A stretch of DNA of 64,000 nucleotides, taken from NCBI GenBank assembly GCA_017301975.1, contig JAFLEI010000004.1, positions 62,001 to 126,000 on the forward strand, in the 5' to 3' direction. The first letter of the stretch is position 1; every line of letters begins with the position of its first letter. The position numbers and the translations under genes were made by a program. This DNA comes from Verrucomicrobiota bacterium (GTDB taxonomy: Bacteria; Verrucomicrobiota; Verrucomicrobiia; Verrucomicrobiales; Verrucomicrobiaceae). This document shows positions 27,490-36,533 of the stretch, piece after piece. The notes under the pieces were generated by a model, which was not told the DNA's origin, made no database searches, and was given only the letters and a program-made list of their open reading frames with translations.

Positions 27490-29652
27490 TCACCGCTGCG
27501 TCACCGTGGGCGACGCGATGGTGGGCAGGAGCTTGAGGTAGTCGGCCAGGATGTGCTCTGTCTCATGCAACAGCAGGTCTCTTTCGGGTTCAGGCGCTGC
27601 AGAGTTCTCCGCGACGGCATCGGCTTTGGGTTTCTTCGCCTCAAGCGCTGGCGGGAGGCCCGGAGAATCGGCGTTCTTAACCGTGATCTCATAAATCGTG
27701 GGTTCTGTTTCCTCGCGTGAAAGACGTGCTTCCTTGTGGGCTTTGGTCCGCGCCTTGGCCTCGTCCCGCTCCCTCCGACGCTCCGCTTCGTTGAGCGAGA
27801 CGGATTTCGTGGCGCGGTTTTTTTCCACAAGCGCGAGATCTTCACGCCACCATTGGAAATCCTGCTCTGAGGCGATCCGTGCACGGGATTCTTCGGTCAG
27901 CTTTCGAATGTAGGGATTGGCCAGGTCAAAATGCGGGTAGCGTGCCGTCGGCACGGCATCCCATGGCATCGGATTTTCCATGCCTGCCTCGCTGATCTCC
28001 GGCGTGTCCGTGAAGGAAGGCAGCACGATGTCTGGCCGCACTCCGCGCAGTTGGGTCGAGCTTCCGCCGGGCCGGTAGAATTTGCTGATCGTGACCTTGA
28101 GCGCGCCGGGATCGGCCGCAGGGGTGACGCCGCTTTTTTGCATGATGTATCCGAGCGGCAGCATGGTCTGCACCGTGCCTTTGCCAAAGGTGGAGGAGTC
28201 GCCAACGACGATGGCGCGACCGTAATCCTGCAAAGCACCGGCGACGATCTCCGAAGCGGACGCGCTGAGACGACTGGTAAGCACGATGAGCGGGCCCGAG
28301 TAAAGCGTCTTTCCATCATCGTCGCTGCCGATGCTTATGTTCCCCTCAAGGTCGCGCGTCTGGACCACCGGGCCGGAGGGAATGAAGAGGCCGGTGAGAC
28401 TGATGGCTTCTTCGAGCGAGCCGCCGCCATTGCGCCGGAGATCGAGGATGATTCCCTGCACTTTCTCGGTTTCGAGTTTGCGGATGAGGCGGGCGACATC
28501 GGCGGTGGCTGATTCGCCGCGTCCTTTGTCGCTGGCGTAGAACGCGGGCAGGTCAATGACACCCAGGCGGGTGGTGCTGCCTGCATTCACAGGCAGATCG
28601 ACGATCTGCGCCTTGGCTTTCTGTTCGTCAAGATGGATGACGTCGCGGCGAATGGTCACGGTTTTTCGCGTGCCCTCCGTAGCGCCAGCGGGGATGAGCG
28701 TGAGAGTCACATCGGTGCCTTTGGGACCGCGAATCAAGTCCACGGCCTGTGGCAGGGGCATGTCCACCACATCGACGGCCTCCTTGCCTGGACCCTGGCC
28801 CACGGCCACGATGCGGTCACCGACCTTCAGTTTACCGCTTTTTGCCGCCGGGCCTCCGGGCACCAATTCACCGATTTTGCAGACACCGTCGTCGCCCAGA
28901 AGGGTCGCGCCGATGCCCGCGAGTGAAAGCTGCATGGCAATGTTAAAATTCGCCAGTTGCTCCGGGCCCATGTAATCCGAGTGCGGATCATAGACGTGGG
29001 CGAGAGCGTTCAGGTAGGTCTCCACCACGGTGCCCGGGCTGAGCTTTTTCATCATCTGCACCTGGCGCGCGTAGCGACGCGTCAGCGTCTGCGAAAACTC
29101 TTCCGGCTTTTTGCCCGCAAGCTTTTCCTGCAGCACATCCGCACGCAGGCGCTGCCGCCACAGTGTGTGGGCGGCGGTGACATCAAGCGGGCGGGGTGAT
29201 TTCTCCCGGTCGTAGCTGTAGCGATCCTGGCCCGTGAATTCGAACTTTTCCTCCTTCAGCACTTTGGCCACGAAGGCCGCGCGGTCCTCGATCCTCTGCA
29301 GGTAACGCTCATAAATCACGCGAGCGGGTTTCGTGTCTCCCTCGATGCGCGTTTTCTCCGCGAGCTGCGGGAGAAAGCGCTGGAACTCCGCAACATCGCT
29401 CTGGAAAAAGAGCTCGTGGGAGCCGTCGAGTGCGTCGAGGTAGCGGTCAAGGAACTGGGCCGCCATGGCATCATCGAGCCGCTGATGCGCGAACTGAGTC
29501 TGCTCAAGGAGCTGGACTGTGAGCTGCGTGACCTGGCCTTCTGGCGTGGCAGCATCGATTCCATGCGCAGGACGCAAAGCCCGGATGGGTGCCGCCGTGA
29601 TGAGCGCAACGCCCAATGTGAAGGCGAGAATGAAGCGAGGATGCGTTTTCAT
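27490..29652 (-). CDS. prc: carboxy-terminal processing protease (tail-specific, S41 family)
   Basis: 720 residues with a signal peptide. Residues of about 35-210 form the N-terminal Prc domain, a PDZ domain lies near 230-320 (GDRIVAVGQG), and the S41 catalytic core near 350-540. The catalytic Ser is in RLSASASEIVAGALQDYG and the Lys in STFGKGTVQ. A C-terminal helical region follows. The periplasmic enzyme degrades proteins with unstructured C-termini and processes envelope proteins. It lies downstream of an FKBP gene on the same strand with a 95-base gap containing a hairpin. Confidence 0.94.
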   Translation of the reverse strand: MKTHPRFILAFTLGVALITAAPIRALRPAHGIDAATPEGQVTQLTVQLLEQTQFAHQRLDDAMAAQFLDRYLDALDGSHELFFQSDVAEFQRFLPQLAEKTRIEGDTKPARVIYERYLQRIEDRAAFVAKVLKEEKFEFTGQDRYSYDREKSPRPLDVTAAHTLWRQRLRADVLQEKLAGKKPEEFSQTLTRRYARQVQMMKKLSPGTVVETYLNALAHVYDPHSDYMGPEQLANFNIAMQLSLAGIGATLLGDDGVCKIGELVPGGPAAKSGKLKVGDRIVAVGQGPGKEAVDVVDMPLPQAVDLIRGPKGTDVTLTLIPAGATEGTRKTVTIRRDVIHLDEQKAKAQIVDLPVNAGSTTRLGVIDLPAFYASDKGRGESATADVARLIRKLETEKVQGIILDLRRNGGGSLEEAISLTGLFIPSGPVVQTRDLEGNISIGSDDDGKTLYSGPLIVLTSRLSASASEIVAGALQDYGRAIVVGDSSTFGKGTVQTMLPLGYIMQKSGVTPAADPGALKVTISKFYRPGGSSTQLRGVRPDIVLPSFTDTPEISEAGMENPMPWDAVPTARYPHFDLANPYIRKLTEESRARIASEQDFQWWREDLALVEKNRATKSVSLNEAERRRERDEAKARTKAHKEARLSREETEPTIYEITVKNADSPGLPPALEAKKPKADAVAENSAAPEPERDLLLHETEHILADYLKLLPTIASPTVTQR

Positions 29653-29700
29653 GATAGTGATGAGAGTGGCCAGCCGGTTTTTTATTCAATCAGGACTGCA

Positions 29701-29729
29701 GCCCGGTGGTGTCTGGCACTCCACCGGGC
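29701..29729. terminator. GC-rich hairpin between FKBP gene and prc
   Basis: The arms GCCCGGTGG and CCACCGGGC are perfect 9-bp complements around an 11-base loop. It sits 18 bases past the FKBP stop and 48 bases before the prc start. No T-tract follows on the minus strand, so it may attenuate read-through or protect mRNA ends rather than act as an intrinsic terminator. Confidence 0.45.
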
Positions 29730-29747
29730 GGCAGTTGGAGGGCGGGA

Positions 29748-30440
29748 TCAGCTTTTCACGCTGAGGAGTTCGACTTCGAAAATGAGTGTCGCGTTCGGTG
29801 GAATGTCCCTTCCGGCACCCTGTTCGCCGTAGGCCAGCACGGCGGGGACGAAGATCTCCCACTTCGCGCCTTCCTTCATCAGGGGCAGCGCCTCGGTCCA
29901 TCCCTTGATGACTTCGTTGACCGGAAAGGTGGCTGCCTCGCCGCGCTTGTAGGAGCTGTCGAATTCCTTGCCGTTCACCAGCGTGCCACGGTAGTTGACA
30001 GTCACCTGGTCCGTCAGCTTCGGCTGCGCGCCATTGCCTTCCTTGATGACCTTGTATTGCAGGCCGCTGGGGAGGATCTTCACGCCTTCTTTTGTCTTGT
30101 TCGCGGCCAGGAAGGCCTCGCCCTCCGTTTTGGCTTTTTCACCGGCGGCCTTGCTCTCCGCCATGGCTTTCTCAGTCATGGTCTTTTTCAAGGCGGTGAG
30201 AGCGGCCTGCTGCTCCTCGGGCGTGAGCTGGGGAGCGGCCCCGGTGAAGCTGTCTTTCAGCCCCGCAACGAGGGCGTCAATGTTTAGATCCAGTCCGTCC
30301 TGCCGGAGGCTGGACCCGATGTTTGTGCCGATGCTGTAGCCGGCTTTGTCCTTTTGATCCTTGAAGACCGTTTTGTCTTCGGCATGGCTTTGCATGACGA
30401 AGGCGGCGAAGGCCAGTGGGAGGATGCTTTGAATTTTCAT
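29748..30440 (-). CDS. periplasmic FKBP-type peptidyl-prolyl isomerase (FkpA/Mip-like)
   Basis: 230 residues: signal peptide (cut near QSHA-ED), helical dimerisation domain (about 25-125, with GYSIGTNIGSSLRQDG typical of FkpA/Mip), and a C-terminal FKBP domain (about 140-230). Active-site segments include GKEFDSSYKRGEAATFPV, VIKGWTEALPLM and IPPNATLIFEVELL. It catalyses proline isomerisation and chaperones exported proteins. It lies upstream of prc in the same direction, and a motif shared with the moxR operon lies about 100 bases before its start. Confidence 0.94.
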   Translation of the reverse strand: MKIQSILPLAFAAFVMQSHAEDKTVFKDQKDKAGYSIGTNIGSSLRQDGLDLNIDALVAGLKDSFTGAAPQLTPEEQQAALTALKKTMTEKAMAESKAAGEKAKTEGEAFLAANKTKEGVKILPSGLQYKVIKEGNGAQPKLTDQVTVNYRGTLVNGKEFDSSYKRGEAATFPVNEVIKGWTEALPLMKEGAKWEIFVPAVLAYGEQGAGRDIPPNATLIFEVELLSVKS

Positions 30441-30541
30441 GAGGTTGTTAGGGGGTGTTTGTTTTTCTCTGGCAGCAGGCTGTCCGAATGACCGGGACGG
30501 CTGCTCACACTCGCATCATCAGGGCCGGGGGTGTCTCCATG

Positions 30542-30568
30542 CTTTCCGGCACATTACAGCGGTGAAAG
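30542..30568 (-). promoter_or_regulatory. shared upstream motif, copy 2 (before the FKBP gene)
   Basis: Read on the minus strand this is CTTTCACCGCTGTAATG, then four bases, then GGAAAG. It matches the copy before moxR (39408-39435) at nearly every position, including the spacer length, and both lie about 95-100 bases upstream of a start codon. A short palindrome (GAATAC-N5-GTATTC, 30568-30584) lies immediately beyond it. It is probably a promoter for an alternative sigma factor or a regulator site. The rest of 30441-30630 shows nothing else clear. Confidence 0.5.
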
Positions 30569-30630
30569 AATACGAATGGTATTCCGTGGTATTTTTTGGA
30601 GGTCTTGTGCGGAAGGAGGACACAGTTTGC

Positions 30631-31434
30631 TCAGGCCGAGGGGATGACCTTCTCCACATCCATGGCGGACACCCAGCCGCTGCGGCCGTCTGCGGTGCTG
30701 ATGCGAACAAAGCCGCCGTGGCTGCCGCCTTCGTTTACGAGTTCGCCCGCTTTCAAATCAAACAGCACGGCCGCATTCGCGGCGGGGGCGATGTGGACGG
30801 TGGGCTGCGTGCCGATGACCACGGCACGATCAAGCTCCGGCCAGCGAGCCGCGACAGCGGACCACGCGAGGAGCGTCACGACACCGAGCGAGACCGCCGC
30901 TCCATGGGCGATGCTGCCAATCGATTGTGACAGCACCGGCATGCCAAAAAAAGCCACGGCAAAGAGCAGCAGCGAAAGGCTGCCGAGCACCGCGAAGCCG
31001 TTGAAGCTCAGCCAGTGGGCGGGCTTTTGCCACCAGGGGATCACTGGAGCTGCGACGCCTGCTTTCTGCCTCGCGAGATCGAGATTGTGAGCGATGGCGG
31101 TGTCATCCTGCGCCAGCAGCCGGGCACGTTCGTAGCTCAGAATCGCCGGGCCAAGACGGCCTGCGCGCTGGACGGCGTTGCCTTCATTGTAGAGCGCGGG
31201 CGCTGAGACAGGGCGGTCTGCGGCCTGCAACGGAGCAGCGGTCGCGCCGAAGAGCGCAGCCACGCAGCCGACGAGCAGCAGCGACGACTTGCCGCCTCTG
31301 CCGGTCTTCTTCGCGCTGGCGGCTTTCTTCTGCCGCGCTTCGCGACTGCGCTGCATGTCATCCAGCAGCTTTTGTTCTTCGTGAGTCAGATGCTTCCGCA
31401 GACGGGAGCAGGATGATGATGGAGAATTTTTCAT
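30631..31434 (-). CDS. batE: BatE-like membrane protein with TPR and SH3 domains
   Basis: 267 residues. A charged cytoplasmic N-terminus and a helix (about 50-70) are followed by a TPR-like segment (LYNEGNAVQRAGRLGPAILSYERARLL, about residues 80-120). Then come two helices (about 143-190) and a C-terminal SH3-like domain (about 205-262). This order matches BatE of Bacteroides aerotolerance operons. It overlaps the batD stop by 4 bases, so translation is probably coupled. Last gene of the bat operon. Confidence 0.82.
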   Translation of the reverse strand: MKNSPSSSCSRLRKHLTHEEQKLLDDMQRSREARQKKAASAKKTGRGGKSSLLLVGCVAALFGATAAPLQAADRPVSAPALYNEGNAVQRAGRLGPAILSYERARLLAQDDTAIAHNLDLARQKAGVAAPVIPWWQKPAHWLSFNGFAVLGSLSLLLFAVAFFGMPVLSQSIGSIAHGAAVSLGVVTLLAWSAVAARWPELDRAVVIGTQPTVHIAPAANAAVLFDLKAGELVNEGGSHGGFVRISTADGRSGWVSAMDVEKVIPSA

Positions 31435-33314
31435 GAGAGGCTGAGATGTTCGAGCTGGGTTTTGACGAGATCGCGCCAGTGCTTGAGATCCGGCGCGGTG
31501 AAACGTTTGCCGGCGTAGGTCACATCGTCGGCGGTTTGCAGAATGGTGCTGACGCCCTCGGCATGGCCATTGAGACGCGCGTGAACTTCAGGCAGCGTGA
31601 CTTTGGTGACAGGCACCTGCCACTGCGACGCCAGCCGCTCCTGCAGGGCACGGCGGGCGGCATCAAAGAACCGCGTGTCGTCCTTTTCCTTGAGCGCTTC
31701 GTCCATGGCGGCCAGAGAGTCTTTGACGGCTTTCTCCGCCGCTTCGCGTTCCAGTCGGCTCGGATCTTTGGCGCGGCGTGAACGAATGGCGCTATACATG
31801 GAGCCAAGGATAATCACCACGAATGTGATCCCGTTCATGGCGATGAACCAGGGCCTCAGCACCAACGGGCGCAGGCTGGATCTGGCGTGCGCTGGCACTT
31901 CTTGGTCGGGTGCCATGCCTTCGGAGCTTGTGTCCGGCTCACCAGTCGCTGGAGCATTCGTCACCGAATCCGGAATCGGTGCTGCGGCGGCATTCGCCGC
32001 GATCTCGATGGCAATCGGCTGCGTTGCTTTTGTGACGTAGGCATCTTTCTCCGGATCGAAATAGCTGAAGCTCACCGCTGGAATCTCCTGCCGTCCGGCT
32101 TTGAGCGGGACGATGGATTGTTCGAAGGTCTTGGTGCCCGTCGTGCCGCTGCTGTCACCGGGCTCAAACTTCGCGCTCGGTTTGTAGCTCTTCCAGTCGG
32201 CGCTCGCGGGCAGCCCATCCATGGAGACGCGGCCAAAATTGCCCTGCCCGGTGACATTGATCTTCAGCGTGAGCGGATCGCCAGTCGCACCGCTGGTGGT
32301 CGAGGACTCACTGCTCAGCGCAAACTGACCGACAGCACCCGAGAAATTCGCGGGTCGCCCCTGCAAAGGAAGCGCCTTGATTTTCACCACGGCACCGTCG
32401 GTGTGAAGCGTGAGCGGCTTCTCCGTCGCCGTGCCAAAGAAGTCATCGAAGAACGAATCATCAAAGAAAGAGTCATCGAAAGGTGAGGCTGCGCCAAAAA
32501 AGTCCTTGAACGGATTGCGCCCGCCTCCGGCCCCGCGCTTCGCCTGCTGCTTCACGCGCACCATCACCGGCAGGTCGAGATTGAGCGGGTATTCACCGGC
32601 TTTCACGGCCGAGAGTGAGCTGGTCCAGGTGACGACGGTGTAGGGGACGCCATTGATGATCTCACGCGTCTGCTCGGGATGGTCGCTGAGTTTGTTCAGC
32701 GTGAAGGCGTCACTGCTCAGCATCGGCAGGCCATTGAGCGAGGCGGAGACCCCGGCGCGAAAGCAGGCCTTCACCTCCACCGGCACCAGCTCGCCCACGG
32801 TGAGTTCATGTTTCGGCAGGATGACACGCAGAAAGGCGGACTGGTTTTTCGCATCCACCGGCGTGTCATCCTGGATGCCGGGTGGGGGAAGCTGGGCCCG
32901 GCCCTGGGCAGGGGCACGCCGCGTCTGGCCGCCTGCACCCTGGTCCACGCGTAATGTAATCGGGGCCGTGCTGCCAGCCCCTGGAGCCGTGATCGCCGGA
33001 ATGGTGAAGGTGCCAGCACGATCTGCTGTGACGTGGTAGATATGCGTCACGCTGGTGGTCACCGCGCCATTGATGCTCCGCATCGAACTGCTTTGACCGA
33101 CGCGCGTGATGTTGAGTCCGTTCACGCTCGGTACTTCGGGCTCTGCGGCTTGCGAGCCTTTGAGAGTCACCGAGAGCTGGGCCGAGTCTCCCAGGGAGAT
33201 GTTCTGCGGCTGGATTTGCGCACTGATGCTGGTCTGCGCCGCCCATGCCGGTGCCATGAGGGCGACAAGACACAGGCCGGTCAGCAAATGATGGGGGAGG
33301 GTGTGTGTTTTCAT
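31431..33314 (-). CDS. batD: BatD family membrane protein
   Basis: 627 residues with a signal peptide, several beta-sandwich repeats in the periplasm (about 25-470), and one C-terminal helix (about 490-515) followed by a cytoplasmic tail. The start SISAQIQPQNISLGDSAQLSV is typical of BatD. A Phe/Asp-rich stretch near residue 280 (DDSFFDDSFFDDFFG) is a local repeat. BatD works with the von Willebrand factor A proteins of the operon in envelope stress or oxygen tolerance; its exact mechanism is not known. It lies 3 bases downstream of the batB-batC fusion. Confidence 0.88.
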   Translation of the reverse strand: MKTHTLPHHLLTGLCLVALMAPAWAAQTSISAQIQPQNISLGDSAQLSVTLKGSQAAEPEVPSVNGLNITRVGQSSSMRSINGAVTTSVTHIYHVTADRAGTFTIPAITAPGAGSTAPITLRVDQGAGGQTRRAPAQGRAQLPPPGIQDDTPVDAKNQSAFLRVILPKHELTVGELVPVEVKACFRAGVSASLNGLPMLSSDAFTLNKLSDHPEQTREIINGVPYTVVTWTSSLSAVKAGEYPLNLDLPVMVRVKQQAKRGAGGGRNPFKDFFGAASPFDDSFFDDSFFDDFFGTATEKPLTLHTDGAVVKIKALPLQGRPANFSGAVGQFALSSESSTTSGATGDPLTLKINVTGQGNFGRVSMDGLPASADWKSYKPSAKFEPGDSSGTTGTKTFEQSIVPLKAGRQEIPAVSFSYFDPEKDAYVTKATQPIAIEIAANAAAAPIPDSVTNAPATGEPDTSSEGMAPDQEVPAHARSSLRPLVLRPWFIAMNGITFVVIILGSMYSAIRSRRAKDPSRLEREAAEKAVKDSLAAMDEALKEKDDTRFFDAARRALQERLASQWQVPVTKVTLPEVHARLNGHAEGVSTILQTADDVTYAGKRFTAPDLKHWRDLVKTQLEHLSLS

Positions 33315-33317
33315 GGG

Positions 33318-35492
33318 TTACCAATCTTTGAGTTTTTTGCGATCGTTGGGCTGGCTGGCGGCACGGCCCCGGGCAGAAATTGACGGCACCTGGCGTTCGT
33401 CGCCTTTGAGCGCGTCGAGGAGATGTCTGGCTTCTTCCTTGGTCATCTGGCCGGGTTCGCGCTGTTGCTCGTCGGCCGCCGCTGCGGCTGCCTGGGCATC
33501 CTGTGGCTGTTCGCCATTGGCCGCCTGGATGTCTCCTTGGGAAGGCTTCTTTCCGGCATCGACGGGTTTGGGCTGCTCGCCCTGGCCGGATTTTGCATCG
33601 GCCTGCTGATCTTTCTTTTCGTCACCCGACCGCGGTTGTTCGCCGGCCTTTTGATCTTTCGGCTCCTCCTTCTTGGCGTCAGCCTGCTCGCCTTTGGATT
33701 CTTCCGGCTTCTTCTGTTCGTCGCCCTTGGACTCCTGCGGTGTGTTCTTCTGATCCTTGCCAGCGCTCTGATTGTCCTTGGCATTGTCTTTTTGATCCTT
33801 GGAATCCTTCTGCGCGTCATCCTTGTTGCCGCCTTTGGAGTCCTTCGAATCGTTCTTTTGATCTTGGGAGTCTTTCTGCGAGTCCTTGGACTCACTTTTC
33901 TGATCCTGAGACTGCTGCTGGTTTTGCTGCTGATCCTTTTGATCCTGCTTCTGCTGATCCTGTTTTTTCTGCTCCTCCTGCTTCTTGAGTTCATCGATCT
34001 TCTTCTGCACGAGGTCGCGGTTGTGCTTCGCCTCGGTATCGTTGGCGGCGATCTGCAAGGCGGCGTCATAAGACTTCACCGCCTCCTCCCAGGTCTTGAT
34101 GGTCTCCTGCGGATTGTCCTTCCCGGTCTTCTGGCCGAGGCGATATTGGGTGTTTCCGAGGTTGTAATACGCGTCGTGCTGCAACGCCACCTGGTCGGTG
34201 TTCAGGCTCTGCTGAAAACCGGTGACAGCCTGTGCGTAGTCACCGGCTTTGTAGGCGGCGGACCCGGCATTGAAGTGCAGTTCGGCGCTGGCGGGCTGTT
34301 TGGCGGCGGTCTCCGCATATTCTTGCTGAGCCTTGGTGAAGTCGCCCTTTTGATAAGCCTCCTCGGCGCTTTGGGGTGACGCGGCATTCGCATTCATCAC
34401 ACCGGCAAACAGGGCCAGCGCGGCAGTGGCCGGACGCAATCCGGGCACGGGTTTTTTCTTCACGGGAACCGGCTCCTCCTTCACCTGGCGAATCGTGCGG
34501 CGGTTGCCGATGAGCATCTCGCCGACCAGGCACAGCAGCGCGGCCAGCAGCGGCCAGTAGAATTTCTCCAGCGGCACCTTGGCCTGACGTGCGCTGAGGT
34601 CTTCGCGTGTGAATGAGGCGAGACCTTCTTCATAAATCTTCGTCAAACCTTCGCCCTGTGAGCCCAGCGGCTGATACATGCCGCCCGTGGCCTCAGCAAT
34701 CTTCTTGAGCGTCTCCTCGTCGAGATGCGATTTCACGAACTGCCCGTTTTCATCCCGGGCAAAGTCGGTGCCGCCGTTTTCATTGGGCACCGGAACGAGC
34801 TCGCCCTTGGCACCGCCAACACCGACGGTGAAAATCTTGATGCCCTTTTTGGCCGCAGCTTCCGCCGCCGCGATGCCTTCACCACCGAGGTCTTCGCCAT
34901 CGGTGATGAGCACGAGAATTTTTTCCGACGTGGTGCGTGTCTTGAACACGGCCTCGGATTCACGGATCGCTGCCGCCATGTCGGTGCCGCCATGCGGGAT
35001 CGTCGTGGTGTCGAGCGCGTCGAGCGACTCGCGGAAGGCGTCGTAGTCGAGCGTTACCGGGCATTGCAGGAAGGCATTGCCGGCAAAGGCCACCAGGCCC
35101 ACTCCGTCGCCCTTGAGTTTGGCGACAAGATCCTTCACGCCAAGCTTCGCACGCGTCAGGCGGTCAGGCTTCATGTCCTGCGCCAGCATGCTCTTGGAGG
35201 TGTCCACGGCAAAGAGCAGCTCAAGCCCCTTGCGATGCGTTTCCTGCCATTCAAAGCCCGCCTGCGGCCGTGCGAGGGCAACGAACAGCAGCCCGATGCC
35301 GAGCGTGAACAGCATGCGCTTGGCACGCCGCCGCGATGCGGAAACCGAGGTCGTGAGCTTGTGCAGCAGGCGTTCCGCCGCGAACTGCGAGAGCGCGACC
35401 CGCTGTGCGAGATCATACCGGCGATACTGCCAGACGAGGGCGGCACAGGCGACGACGCCCGCGAGCAGCCAGAGAGGTTGGGCAAAGTTCAT
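33318..35492 (-). CDS. BatB-BatC fusion: VWA domain, TPRs and charged low-complexity tail
   Basis: 724 residues. Two N-terminal helices precede a von Willebrand factor A domain (about 85-290) with the metal-ion site FAVDTSKSM (DxSxS). Another helix (about 307-325) and a linker follow. TPR repeats (about 370-500: YQKGDFTKAQQEYAETA, AGSAAYKAGDYAQAV) match BatC. Residues of about 505-690 are a Lys/Asp/Gln/Glu/Ser-rich low-complexity region. In Bacteroides, BatB and BatC are separate proteins, and here they are one chain. It is likely a membrane scaffold whose VWA domain binds partners in a metal-dependent way. Confidence 0.87.
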   Translation of the reverse strand: MNFAQPLWLLAGVVACAALVWQYRRYDLAQRVALSQFAAERLLHKLTTSVSASRRRAKRMLFTLGIGLLFVALARPQAGFEWQETHRKGLELLFAVDTSKSMLAQDMKPDRLTRAKLGVKDLVAKLKGDGVGLVAFAGNAFLQCPVTLDYDAFRESLDALDTTTIPHGGTDMAAAIRESEAVFKTRTTSEKILVLITDGEDLGGEGIAAAEAAAKKGIKIFTVGVGGAKGELVPVPNENGGTDFARDENGQFVKSHLDEETLKKIAEATGGMYQPLGSQGEGLTKIYEEGLASFTREDLSARQAKVPLEKFYWPLLAALLCLVGEMLIGNRRTIRQVKEEPVPVKKKPVPGLRPATAALALFAGVMNANAASPQSAEEAYQKGDFTKAQQEYAETAAKQPASAELHFNAGSAAYKAGDYAQAVTGFQQSLNTDQVALQHDAYYNLGNTQYRLGQKTGKDNPQETIKTWEEAVKSYDAALQIAANDTEAKHNRDLVQKKIDELKKQEEQKKQDQQKQDQKDQQQNQQQSQDQKSESKDSQKDSQDQKNDSKDSKGGNKDDAQKDSKDQKDNAKDNQSAGKDQKNTPQESKGDEQKKPEESKGEQADAKKEEPKDQKAGEQPRSGDEKKDQQADAKSGQGEQPKPVDAGKKPSQGDIQAANGEQPQDAQAAAAAADEQQREPGQMTKEEARHLLDALKGDERQVPSISARGRAASQPNDRKKLKDW

Positions 35493-35522
35493 AAGTCAGG
35501 TGAAGTGAGAGGTTGATGCGGC

Positions 35523-36521
35523 TCAGGGCAGGCGGCGGAAGCGCGTGTGATCAAGGGCGAGGCCGGCGCCGAGGAGGCCGAGGGCGGGCAGGATGGCCCA
35601 GGCGAAAAGCTCGCTGTGGTGCTCGAATTTCTTGAGATCGTGCGTGGTCTTCTCCATGCGGTCGATTTCGCCGTAGATCTTCTCCAGCGATTCGGTGTCG
35701 GTGGCGCGGAAGAACTGGCCACCGGTTTCGTCGGCGACCTTCTGCAGCGTCGCTTCATCGACGTCCACCTTGGCCATTGCCAGCCGCTTGTTGCCGAAGG
35801 CATCCGTGACAGGCACGGGCGCCTCGCCACGCACCCCGGCACCGATGGTGTAAACCTTCACACCCAGCGCCTTCGCCGCCTGGGCGGCGGTATCGGGGAG
35901 GATTTTGCCCGCGTTGTTTTGACCGTCCGTGAGCAGCACAACGATCTTTGATTTGCCGGGCTGATCGCGCAGGCGGTTGACGCTGGTGGCGAGCGCGGAG
36001 CCAATGGCGGTGCCGTCTTCCACGGTGCCGATCTGCACGCGGTCGAGGTTCTGCTGCAGCCAGTCATGATCCAGCGTGAGCGGGCTGACGAGATACGGCG
36101 CACCGGCAAATCCGACGAGGCCGATGCGGTCATTGGGCCGTTCGTCGATGAATTTAGAGACCACGGATTTCACGACGTCGAGCCGGCTGGCGCGCTGTCC
36201 GTCCAGTTTGAAATCAAGCGCCTCCATCGAACCTGAGCAGTCGAGCGCGAGGATCATGTCCACGCCGCTGGCTTCGACGGTCGAGGTGCTGCGGCCAAAC
36301 TGCGGTCGTGCCAGCGCGGTGATGATCAAGGCGAGCGCCAGAAGCGTGAGCGGTGTGAGCCAGCTGCCCACACGGCTGCGTGTCTCGCGGGCCACTTGGC
36401 GGGCGATGTCGGCGCTGGAGTATTTCACCGCCGCCACCGGACCGCGCCGTCCGCGCAGAAGCGCGAGCAGCGGCAGCAGGGCGAGCAGCCAGAGAACGGA
36501 GGGATAGAGGAAACGGATCAT
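35523..36521 (-). CDS. batA: BatA-like VWA-domain membrane protein
   Basis: 332 residues with two N-terminal helices (about 5-22 and 55-75), a von Willebrand factor A domain (about 85-290) with the complete metal site LALDCSGSM, and a final helix (about 305-325). The size and layout match BatA. It lies 30 bases upstream of the batB-batC fusion and 12 bases downstream of the DUF4381-like gene. Together these form the membrane core of the Bat system, which is controlled by a MoxR ATPase encoded at the head of the operon. Confidence 0.9.
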   Translation of the reverse strand: MIRFLYPSVLWLLALLPLLALLRGRRGPVAAVKYSSADIARQVARETRSRVGSWLTPLTLLALALIITALARPQFGRSTSTVEASGVDMILALDCSGSMEALDFKLDGQRASRLDVVKSVVSKFIDERPNDRIGLVGFAGAPYLVSPLTLDHDWLQQNLDRVQIGTVEDGTAIGSALATSVNRLRDQPGKSKIVVLLTDGQNNAGKILPDTAAQAAKALGVKVYTIGAGVRGEAPVPVTDAFGNKRLAMAKVDVDEATLQKVADETGGQFFRATDTESLEKIYGEIDRMEKTTHDLKKFEHHSELFAWAILPALGLLGAGLALDHTRFRRLP

Positions 36522-36533
36522 GGCGGTGGAAGG

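Noticed and set aside
33423..34379. Plus-strand frame encoding a very Leu/Phe-rich protein that looks like many helices
   Set aside because: It is the antisense of the Lys/Asp/Gln-rich low-complexity part of the BatB-BatC fusion; the complement of AAG/GAT/CAG-rich sequence gives artificial Leu/Ile runs.
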